This document shows, in pieces, positions 1-4,658 of a stretch of 8,435 nt of DNA. Position numbers and translations under genes: made by a program. Every line of letters begins with the position of its first letter. Position 1 is the first letter of the stretch. The stretch comes from DATLFA01 sp039934635 (GTDB taxonomy: Bacteria > Actinomycetota > Acidimicrobiia > Acidimicrobiales > WLNW01): NCBI GenBank assembly GCA_039934635.1, contig JBDTLT010000234.1:1-8435 (forward strand), in the 5' to 3' direction. The notes below the pieces were generated by a model. It was not told the origin of the DNA. It made no database searches and saw only the letters and a list, made by a program, of their open reading frames with translations.

Positions 1-52
1 GAGCGCTTCCATGGCATGGAAGAGGTCTGGAGTTCGATTCTCCATAGCTCCA
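1..52 (+). tRNA. tRNA-Ala(GGC), 3' part only
   Basis: The window opens inside a tRNA gene. The anticodon arm is complete: stem CTTCC (6-10), seven-base loop ATGGCAT with anticodon GGC at 13-15, and stem GGAAG (18-22). It is followed by a five-base variable region and a perfect T arm: TGGAG (28-32), loop TTCGATT (33-39), CTCCA (40-44). The 3' acceptor strand TAGCTCC (45-51) and discriminator A (52) end the gene, and no CCA is encoded. The D arm and 5' acceptor strand lie left of the window, so acceptor pairing cannot be checked here. GGC reads Ala GCC codons. Confidence 0.93.
23..52. other. Probable attachment site (att) of the integrated element in the tRNA-Ala 3' end
   Basis: A run of phage-satellite-type genes starts immediately after the tRNA 3' end. 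Tyrosine-recombinase elements typically integrate at this place, using the T-arm/acceptor segment as the crossover core and restoring the tRNA. The exact core cannot be defined because the second att copy and the integrase are not in the window. I found no second copy of this segment elsewhere in these 8.4 kb, so the far end of the element lies outside. The call is inferred from context. Confidence 0.5.
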
Positions 53-296
53 CTCGAACGTCCCTGATCAGAGCCTCGAAAGGCCACCAGAGCGGTGTAG
101 TACTTCCCGCCAGTGGCTGATTGGGTGGCTAACGCAACACGGGAACGGTCAGCCGAAAACAAGGGTTTTTGCGAGTCTCTGACCAGGGGCTTCGCGAGGC
201 CCGAAACGCTAGGAAGGCTTCTAAGCAACGGAATCGGGTTTCGGGGCACATCGGGTAAGGGTCCGGCCGACCTGTTGCTTAGAACGGCTTACAGCG
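53..296. other. Gene-free strip between tRNA-Ala and the element's last gene
   Basis: No convincing gene lies here on either strand. An open frame running rightward from about 113 continues antisense through the WhiB gene and lacks family features. The strip holds small hairpins: GCCT-CGAA-AGGC at 73-84 and GGGCTT-CGCG-AGGCCC at 187-202. It also holds a longer inverted repeat at 219-284 (listed separately). Next to an att site, such a strip could hold integrase arm-binding sites, or part of it could be ordinary host DNA. The sequence does not decide between these. Confidence 0.4.
219..284. repeat. 11-bp perfect inverted repeat with a 44-nt spacer
   Basis: TTCTAAGCAAC at 219-229 is the exact reverse complement of GTTGCTTAGAA at 274-284. 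In RNA the stem could extend by a G-U and a G-C pair (230-231 with 272-273). The arms are AT-richer than their surroundings. They lie between the tRNA-Ala att site and the terminator hairpin at 297-319. They could be recombinase or excisionase arm sites or a structured RNA. The function is not shown. Confidence 0.55.
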
Positions 297-319
297 TGAC
301 CGCGCGCTGCGCGCGGTCA
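297..319 (-). terminator. GC-rich hairpin ending the leftward gene run
   Basis: TGACCGCGCGC (297-307) pairs perfectly with GCGCGCGGTCA (309-319), leaving one unpaired base in the DNA and in practice a 3-nt loop with a 10-bp stem. It starts 3 bp after the WhiB stop codon, in the correct place to end leftward transcription before the tRNA. There is no T-run on either side. U-less hairpin terminators are proposed for actinobacteria, so the call rests on position and stem strength. Confidence 0.6.
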
Positions 320-322
320 GAC

Positions 323-610
323 CTAACCGGCCGAGACGACTTTGCCGATGTGCTGCCGTTGCCGTTCCGACGTGCCGGCCCACACTCCTTGCGCCCTCGT
401 CTCGAGCGCATAGGCCAAGCACGGCCCCTGAACCGAACAGGCGGCGCACACCGCCCTCGCCGCAGCGATAGACGCACCACGCTCCACGAACCACGACACG
501 GCCTTATAGCGGGGCTCAGCGCATAAGGCTCGGGCGTGCCAGCTTGGTGGCCGCACCAAATCTTCGAACCGCAACCGCTCCCGAGCACCGACACGCCGAG
601 CCAACACCAT
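323..610 (-). CDS. WhiB-like iron-sulfur transcriptional regulator
   Basis: This is a 95-residue protein of the WhiB (Wbl) family. Wbl proteins bind a [4Fe-4S] cluster and act with the principal sigma factor at promoters. The four cluster cysteines are visible at C30, C55, C58 and C64 in a C-x24-C-x2-C-x5-C pattern. They are followed by GVWAGTSERQRQ (75-86), which matches the family turn G[VI]WGG with G-to-A at one position, and a short basic tail. The ATG at 610 has no clear Shine-Dalgarno sequence and the N terminus is poorly conserved in this family, so the start is less sure than the identity. It is the last gene of the leftward run. A cluster of GTTAC/GTAAC half-sites lies just upstream. 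Phage-borne Wbl proteins are known; mycobacteriophage TM4 gp49 interferes with host WhiB2. An analogous role here, modulating host or helper transcription, is inference. Confidence 0.93.
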   Translation of the reverse strand: MVLARRVGARERLRFEDLVRPPSWHARALCAEPRYKAVSWFVERGASIAAARAVCAACSVQGPCLAYALETRAQGVWAGTSERQRQHIGKVVSAG

Positions 611-614
611 CGCC

Positions 615-634
615 GTTACAATGTAACCCGTTAC
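615..634. promoter_or_regulatory. Operator-like cluster of GTTAC/GTAAC half-sites before the WhiB gene
   Basis: GTTACA-A-TGTAAC (615-627) is a perfect 13-bp palindrome. The next bases, GTAAC-CC-GTTAC (623-634), form a second perfect inverted repeat that shares its middle half-site. Three alternating copies of one pentamer therefore occur in 20 bp. The cluster sits between the oxygenase stop codon and the WhiB start codon, overlapping the stop. This suggests a dimeric repressor or activator site controlling the WhiB gene. The protein that would bind it is unknown. Confidence 0.5.
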
Positions 635-1230
635 CGGTGCCGCGCGATAGCAATCTCATCGAACGTCGTCGATCGCCCCACGAAAGTTGCCGGTGAGCAC
701 ACGGCGAGCTTCGCGATGTACCGCACACCGGCCGTGACCGGCTCGACCCTATGGACGTCGTCGCCGCGAAACACGATCGCGGTCCCGCGCTCGGGTCGCA
801 CCGTCATCCCGTCGGCCACCAACGACCCACCCACATAATCCGTCGGGTCGCTCAAGTAGTAGACGACGGAGAACACAACGCGTGGTTGCGGCTCCCCGCC
901 ATCAACCGAAACCGCTTCATACTCGTTATCGAAGTGTTCGCGTAATCCGTCGCCGCGATGCAGGCGGATCAGGAAAGCGCAGTGGACGTACTCGGGTGTG
1001 CGGTATTCGACGCAGAGCTCGCGGAGAACCGGTACGAGCGCCGTGACGAGCGCCGGATGCGAATCGGGTGTTATCCATGCTCGTTCACCGCCCAACGTCG
1101 CCTCCGGGTTGTAGGACGCCTTCGCCGCCGCGCACACATCGACCGGGACGGCGTTCGGGATGACGAGCGTGTTCGCACCGATGAACCCGGCACGGGCACG
1201 GACATCAATCTCACCGAGCAGACCTTGCAT
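631..1230 (-). CDS. 2-oxoglutarate/Fe(II)-dependent oxygenase (prolyl-4-hydroxylase-like fold)
   Basis: A 199-residue single-domain protein. The iron-binding facial triad is visible as H99-x-D101 (in the segment REHFDNEY) and H160 (GDDVHRVEP). R170, ten residues after the distal histidine, is placed to bind the 2-oxoglutarate carboxylate. Between them, VVYYLSDPTDYVGGSL (122-137) matches the family's Y-L ... F-x-G-G-x-L strand pattern. Members use O2 and 2-oxoglutarate to hydroxylate a substrate, often a proline or another side chain; the substrate here is not readable from sequence. The start chosen is ATG at 1230, because GGAGAG lies 5 nt upstream; the in-frame ATG at 1257 has no ribosome site. 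It lies downstream of the capsid gene and just before the WhiB gene, the accessory end of the element. The family is clear and the biological role is unknown. Confidence 0.9.
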   Translation of the reverse strand: MQGLLGEIDVRARAGFIGANTLVIPNAVPVDVCAAAKASYNPEATLGGERAWITPDSHPALVTALVPVLRELCVEYRTPEYVHCAFLIRLHRGDGLREHFDNEYEAVSVDGGEPQPRVVFSVVYYLSDPTDYVGGSLVADGMTVRPERGTAIVFRGDDVHRVEPVTAGVRYIAKLAVCSPATFVGRSTTFDEIAIARHR

Positions 1231-1269
1231 TGCGTCTCTCCAACTGTTTGGACCCATGCATGGGAACTG

Positions 1270-1458
1270 TTACAGCGCCGGCGGACGGCCTGGGGTTGAC
1301 CGCCCGCCGACGACTGCGAGCTTTGGGCGCCGCGTACTTCGGGAAGATGCGCCCGAGTACACGACGCCCGGTGCGCAGACGACCACGGTGCCTACGTCGC
1401 ACCAGCCGCCTTCGCCGACACCGCCATGGCTAACGAACCAACGGCGCCGCACGTTCAC
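1270..1458 (-). CDS. Possible small hypothetical protein between capsid and oxygenase
   Basis: A 62-codon leftward frame starts with GTG 12 nt past the capsid stop and ends 39 nt before the oxygenase start. Its codons are strongly G/C at the third position, as in a real actinobacterial gene. The product has a glycine-rich middle with a short hydrophobic patch (residues about 20-33) and a basic, proline-containing tail. There is no Shine-Dalgarno sequence, so expression would depend on coupling to capsid translation. I recognise no family. It could equally be a noncoding spacer that happens to stay open. Confidence 0.35.
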   Translation of the reverse strand: MNVRRRWFVSHGGVGEGGWCDVGTVVVCAPGVVYSGASSRSTRRPKLAVVGGRSTPGRPPAL

Positions 1459-1469
1459 GCACGACTAAA

Positions 1470-2783
1470 TCAGGTCACGTTCTGGCGCATGATGTTGAGC
1501 GCGGTCAAATCCACCACGTCTCCATCGACACGCCATTTCCCACGAAAAGCGGTTTCGTCACTTCCGAAGAACACATCGGCTGAACGCTCGATAACCAGCG
1601 GTCCGACCTGCCGGAGGAAGTAGGCACTCCAATCGCCGAATACTGCGATTTTAGCGTTGCTCGCGCAGGACGCCATCGCGGGGTCGGTGTAGACGGGGTA
1701 GCCGAGCAGTTGGCCCGGTTCGCCCGACTGAATGCCCTGAACTTGTGATGGCGACCAGAGTGGTGCGCCGAGCGTGCCGCCGGCACCGTCACGAAGTTTG
1801 CGGACCTGCGCAGCGGTGACGTCGCGCATGAGGAAAGCGGCGTTACCGCTGGCGCGATAGGAACCGTTCACGCTGTACACCAAGTCGACGATATTTTCGT
1901 AGCTTGGTGTGATAAGTGAGCCGCCGGTCGGAATCGTGCCGTTCGAACCGACGAGCGCCGCCGTGACGACGCCTTGCGGTTGACCCGAACCGGTACCGAG
2001 CACCAAGTCGTTCGAGACGAGACGTGACACCGCACGCGCGATGTTGCCGCCCAAGAACTGGGCGACATCGAACGACGCATCCTGGAGCGCTTCGTTGCTG
2101 ATTCGAACCAATTCGCCGTATTTATAAGCGTCGAGCGTCATGCTGAGGAACGTCGGGTCGGTGCCGGCGAGGGTGGTGCCCTGACCGGAAACCTGGGTCG
2201 CAATCGCGTGTGCGTTGACCCGCGGGATTTTCATGGCGCCGCCACCATCAGGTGTCATCACCTTCGTGGTCGGCAAGCTCAGCATCGCGCACGACGCCGC
2301 CATGAGTTGGTAGAGCTCGGACGCGGTCTTCGTCGGCACACCGCTCGCAAGCGAGCCGGTGTCCCAGTTCATGACGCGGGCCTCGCGTTCGGCCTCCGCA
2401 ACGCTCATACCAGTGCGGCGCAACTCGGCGACACGCATCGGGTGCGTCAAGTCGATACGCAACTCGTTCGGGCCTTCACCCAACGCCCAGCGGCGAAGGG
2501 AGTCGCCCTGTTGGCGTTCGACGGTGGTCGCGCCGATGGGGCCTACGACCCGCTCGAGTGCTTCACGCGTCGCACCCTCAACCTCGGCACGCTTATCGCG
2601 CTGCACAAGGTCCTGGATGACGTTGTCGATTTCGTCGAGCCGCTCGTTGTAACGGGTCCACTGTTGTTCTTCGACGCCGCTCATGATGCGCTTCTGCCGC
2701 GCGACGTCGTCGAGAAGACGGTTGGCCTCGTTCCAGACGCGTTGCCGCGCCTCGTTCAACGACCGGATGTTGTCATTTGCCAT
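1470..2783 (-). CDS. HK97-family phage major capsid protein
   Basis: A 437-residue major capsid protein that would assemble into the icosahedral head shell. Residues about 1-90 are charged and helical, predicted coiled coil, like the scaffolding 'delta' domain removed on maturation in HK97-type capsids. The shell domain follows: KYGELVRISNEAL (221-233), GTGSGQPQGV (263-272), LLGYPVY (359-365), FGDWSAYFL (382-390) and the C-terminal DETAFRGKWRVDG (409-421), all typical of the family. ATG at 2783 is chosen because AGGAG sits 7 nt upstream; the frame stays open back to about 3008, but that stretch has no capsid features or good ribosome site. A 255-nt leader separates it from upstream genes. No prohead protease or portal gene is next to it, unlike in complete phages and unlike phiRv1, where a protease gene adjoins the capsid gene. 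In a satellite, making its own capsid would package the small genome independently of the helper's shell. Confidence 0.95.
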   Translation of the reverse strand: MANDNIRSLNEARQRVWNEANRLLDDVARQKRIMSGVEEQQWTRYNERLDEIDNVIQDLVQRDKRAEVEGATREALERVVGPIGATTVERQQGDSLRRWALGEGPNELRIDLTHPMRVAELRRTGMSVAEAEREARVMNWDTGSLASGVPTKTASELYQLMAASCAMLSLPTTKVMTPDGGGAMKIPRVNAHAIATQVSGQGTTLAGTDPTFLSMTLDAYKYGELVRISNEALQDASFDVAQFLGGNIARAVSRLVSNDLVLGTGSGQPQGVVTAALVGSNGTIPTGGSLITPSYENIVDLVYSVNGSYRASGNAAFLMRDVTAAQVRKLRDGAGGTLGAPLWSPSQVQGIQSGEPGQLLGYPVYTDPAMASCASNAKIAVFGDWSAYFLRQVGPLVIERSADVFFGSDETAFRGKWRVDGDVVDLTALNIMRQNVT

Positions 2784-3038
2784 CTGCTTACTCCTAAAGG
2801 GGATAGCGCGCGATGCGCGCGAGAAGGGTGGGGGGTTGCAACCTCCGAAACGCCGGGCGTCGTGGGTTTCCGAACGCGAGGGGTGTGCAACTGTCGAGAT
2901 GGCCATACCCGCCGCCGGCGTGGGGAGTTGCGGTGCTTGCCGTCTCTGGTCCACTGCAAGTGTTGCCATAGCGGAGTGCTTTCGCGGCTCCGGGAGTACG
3001 GCTTGCAAAGAACCTGTTTGAACTTTACTAACTATTGG
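2784..3038 (-). promoter_or_regulatory. Untranslated leader and candidate promoter region of the capsid gene
   Basis: These 255 nt hold no supportable gene. Going leftward, they begin with an AT-rich patch (about 3010-3035) that could hold a promoter, although no -35/-10 pair is convincing. Further on are a 10-bp palindrome GGTTGCAACC (2834-2843), a hairpin GCGCGC-GAT-GCGCGC (2806-2820), then the capsid ribosome site at about 2791-2795. The hairpin lies about 10 nt upstream of the Shine-Dalgarno sequence, where it could influence capsid translation. All other packaging-gene junctions here are overlapping or very short, so a leader this long stands out. Confidence 0.4.
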
Positions 3039-3323
3039 TCACCCGCAAGGGGAACTTGAGCCAAACTTTCGTCGCAGCGCACCAACGATGTCGCCGCGCA
3101 ACTCATCGTCGGCGAACCCCAACACATGCACCGCGACCATCAGCACCGCAGCCGCACGATCCGCTGAACCCTGCACCCAATCCCGCGAATCGTTCATCTC
3201 GAAATGATGGAGCGGCGACTTCTCACGCAAACCACGAGCCAAGATCTCGAGACGGTCGAGCGCCTCGGCCATCAGCTCGGGCGAAATGTCCATCGGTTCC
3301 GGCGCTTTGTCTTCGTTGCTCAT
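3039..3323 (-). CDS. Small hypothetical protein, predicted helical
   Basis: A 94-residue protein with an acidic N-terminal half (MSNEDKAPEPMDISPELMAE) and two likely amphipathic helices, about 14-34 and 52-70, followed by a basic stretch LRRKF near the C terminus. The ATG at 3323 has GAGAGG six nt upstream, a good ribosome site. It starts 15 nt after the stop of the 74-residue gene and is the last gene before the capsid leader. No signal peptide, membrane segment or known domain is seen. Its position between small terminase and capsid would suit a head-assembly or packaging accessory protein, but nothing in the sequence proves that. Confidence 0.72.
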   Translation of the reverse strand: MSNEDKAPEPMDISPELMAEALDRLEILARGLREKSPLHHFEMNDSRDWVQGSADRAAAVLMVAVHVLGFADDELRGDIVGALRRKFGSSSPCG

Positions 3324-3338
3324 TTTTGTCCTCTCGTG

Positions 3339-3563
3339 TTAGTTGTTGTTGGTCTCGACGGCCGGCGGCTGCCACGGCGCACCGAAGAACGACTCGTGAC
3401 GCTCACGCCAACCGGGCCACGCTCGATCCATAAAGTCGGAGTACTCACTCCACGGCAACAGGCCAGAACGGCACGCAGCGACGAGACGCAGCCGCTCTTT
3501 GCGCTTGGCGATGATGACTTCGAGCGGATTCAACGGCCGATCCGGCTCATAGCGCCGTCTCAC
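3339..3563 (-). CDS. Small basic hypothetical protein
   Basis: A 74-residue protein that starts with GTG at 3563 in a GTGA overlap with the small-terminase stop codon, so it is probably translated by coupling. The N-terminal third is basic (MRRRYEPDRP, AKRKERLR) and the second half is tryptophan-rich (W38, W49, W52, W64). This could be a small nucleic-acid-binding or protein-bridging module. The short basic start plus tandem position suggests it may act together with the small terminase. No family is recognised. It is clearly not a prohead protease: it is too short and has no catalytic motif. Confidence 0.7.
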   Translation of the reverse strand: MRRRYEPDRPLNPLEVIIAKRKERLRLVAACRSGLLPWSEYSDFMDRAWPGWRERHESFFGAPWQPPAVETNNN

Positions 3564-3892
3564 GCCACCGACCCCCGGATGCCATACACCCCACGAATAC
3601 CGCGACGCTGCGTCCGCTCACCCGACTCCGACTCACCCAGCGGCACCCGCAACGCCACCAACAACCTCGCCAACAGAATCCGCTGCGCCCTCAACTCGAC
3701 CAACGCCGGATGCGCACGCACCTCACCACGCACATGGACCAACTCGCCCTCAGCGTCAACGACCGCCTGCAACCGCGAACACGTGTCCGCCGTATGGCAA
3801 GCAGCTGCAAGTAGAGCAAGCTCGTGCACATCGAGGTCGAACTCCTCGGTGATCGCCTCATAAAGCTTCGAACCAGCCTCATCAAACAACAT
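3560..3892 (-). CDS. Phage terminase small subunit, P27 family, short form
   Basis: A 110-residue protein matching the core of P27-type small terminases: ITEEFDLDVHELALLAAACHTAD (14-36), then LQAVVDAEGE (41-50), and HPALVELRAQRILLARLLVALRVP (61-84). Small terminases recognise the packaging start on the DNA and load the large terminase ATPase-nuclease. The N-terminal part is only about 10 residues before the core, so it is a short version, and the C-terminal 25 residues are a basic, glycine-containing tail. ATG at 3892 has GGAGG six nt upstream. No large terminase gene accompanies it. In capsid-forming satellites the element's own small terminase redirects packaging to satellite DNA using the helper's large terminase; that role is inferred here. 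Confidence 0.85.
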   Translation of the reverse strand: MLFDEAGSKLYEAITEEFDLDVHELALLAAACHTADTCSRLQAVVDAEGELVHVRGEVRAHPALVELRAQRILLARLLVALRVPLGESESGERTQRRGIRGVYGIRGSVA

Positions 3893-3910
3893 CAGATACC
3901 TCCATACGTT

Positions 3911-4252
3911 TCAGGCTGCGGGGGGATAAACCAAGAGACGGGCTCTTGACCTGGGCTTATTCAGCCAAAAAACCGGGGCTCCTGGTGGGGTTAGTTGCCT
4001 CTGAATAAACGGGCCTCGGAGGTGGATTGGTCTGTGAGCGTCGTCGATGCCCCATGGGTCAGTTGGTTGGATGTGTTGGTTGCAGACACTGCAGAGCGCC
4101 ACGCCGGTTGCGATCGCCGGTGCCCAGAGGGTGCGGATCTCGGCCTCGGTGAGATCGGTGCGCAGCAGGTCGCGAACGAATCTGGTCGCTGTCTCGCGGG
4201 CTCGAGCGCGTCCCGCGACGAGGGGTGCGAGAGATAGTGCGGGGGCGGTCAT
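3911..4252 (-). CDS. Small hypothetical protein with CxxC and histidines
   Basis: A 113-residue protein. The helical, arginine-rich N-terminal half (to about 45) is followed by CSVCNQHIQPTD (54-65) and then histidines in DDAHRPIH. This Cys/His arrangement could bind zinc and faintly recalls the start of an HNH nuclease, but no complete HNH motif follows. ATG at 4252 overlaps the previous stop in an ATGA, so translation is probably coupled; the ribosome site is weak. The last third is proline-rich and lies over an inverted repeat at 3957-4008. It ends 18 nt before the small-terminase start, so it belongs to the same transcription unit. Function unknown. Confidence 0.72.
   Translation of the reverse strand: MTAPALSLAPLVAGRARARETATRFVRDLLRTDLTEAEIRTLWAPAIATGVALCSVCNQHIQPTDPWGIDDAHRPIHLRGPFIQRQLTPPGAPVFWLNKPRSRARLLVYPPAA
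3957..4008. repeat. 8-bp inverted repeat flanking a T-run, inside the end of a small gene
   Basis: TTATTCAG (3957-3964) is the reverse complement of CTGAATAA (4001-4008). On the leftward strand the right arm is followed by a C/G-rich segment and TTTTTT before the second arm. The repeat lies within the last third of the 113-residue gene, upstream of the small-terminase gene. It could mildly attenuate transcription, or it may be chance, since 8-bp arms are common. Confidence 0.3.
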
Positions 4253-4386
4253 TGGGGGCTGCTTTCGGTGTTGTCGAATCGATGTCCGACGGCGCGCATA
4301 GCTGCGACGAAATGGTCGTGGCAGTAGTGGTCGGGGGCTTCGTGAACGGTCGCTCGTGCGGTGCAGTTGTGCTGCTGGCAGTTCAT
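4249..4386 (-). CDS. Mini zinc-binding-type protein (45 residues)
   Basis: A very short protein rich in possible metal ligands: C3, H6, C8, H15, H20, C22, H23 and H25. The C-x4-C ... C-H-x-H spacing suggests one small zinc site. It overlaps its upstream neighbour by ATGA (4383-4386) and its downstream neighbour by ATGA (4249-4252), which is the best evidence that it is a true gene. A longer in-frame reading to 4455 is rejected because it overlaps the upstream gene. No family is recognised. Similar tiny Cys/His proteins are common in actinophage replication regions. Confidence 0.68.
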   Translation of the reverse strand: MNCQQHNCTARATVHEAPDHYCHDHFVAAMRAVGHRFDNTESSPQ

Positions 4387-4658
4387 TGTCGGCACGCTCT
4401 GCGTACGAAGTCGGCGACGTCCCACGTGTCGGTGCCGTCGACGTTGATGGGCCACTCACTGGCCTTCATATCGTCGAGTAGGTGAGCGGCGCAGGGGGAG
4501 CAGAGCCCGTCGGCCCACTCGAAAGTGGCTGTTTTGGGCTCTCGATGGCACCTTTTGCAGGGTGTGACGGGGGCCCCCTCGGTTCCCGTATAAGTCTCCG
4601 CGCGTGCGCATGTACGGATTAACCGGATACCGAGGGGGCCCCCGTCACGCGCGGTCAT
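4383..4658 (-). CDS. Small zinc-ribbon protein with an N-terminal extension encoded by an inverted repeat
   Basis: A 91-residue protein. A zinc-ribbon-like core has CKRC (34-37) and CSPC (53-56), followed by a helix and an acidic C-terminal part that includes DTWDVADFVRRAC. ATG at 4658 forms an ATGA overlap with the helicase stop. Residues 4-32, almost the whole stretch before the ribbon, are encoded by the 85-bp inverted repeat at 4564-4648 and include a TTA codon, which is rare in GC-rich actinobacteria. No alternative ATG, GTG or TTG start lies between the repeat and the first cysteine pair. The ribbon may therefore be the original protein and the start segment an addition. Function unknown; the position after the helicase suggests a DNA- or protein-binding accessory. 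Confidence 0.72.
   Translation of the reverse strand: MTARDGGPLGIRLIRTCARAETYTGTEGAPVTPCKRCHREPKTATFEWADGLCSPCAAHLLDDMKASEWPINVDGTDTWDVADFVRRACRQ
4564..4648. repeat. Perfect 20-bp inverted repeat with a 45-nt loop
   Basis: GTGACGGGGGCCCCCTCGGT at 4564-4583 is the exact reverse complement of 4629-4648. Each arm also contains the self-complementary core GGGGGCCCCC. Inside the loop a second short pairing is possible: CCGTA at 4586-4590 with TACGG at 4613-4617. A GC-rich palindromic stretch, GCGCGTGCGC (4600-4609), lies near the middle. No target-site duplication is seen at the edges. It lies just downstream of the helicase stop codon, within the start of the 91-residue gene. It may be a replication-origin element, a transcription attenuator between replication and packaging genes, or a small inserted repeat. 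Confidence 0.85.

Noticed and set aside
97..109. 13-bp match GTAGTACTTCCCG also at 7168-7180, considered as a direct repeat or att copy
   Set aside because: One such 13-bp pair is expected by chance in a window this size, and the second copy lies in a coding region with no matching flanks.
113..526. Rightward 137-codon open frame near the tRNA
   Set aside because: Most of it is antisense to the clear WhiB gene, its product is arginine-rich low-information sequence, and no ribosome site is seen.
2784..3008. Open frame continuing 75 codons upstream of the capsid start
   Set aside because: The strong AGGAG site fits ATG 2783, and the upstream stretch has mixed third-position use and no capsid features.
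4253..4459. N-terminal extension of the 113-residue gene to 4459
   Set aside because: It overlaps the 45- and 91-residue genes. ATG 4252 with its ATGA overlap fits the pattern of all neighbouring junctions.
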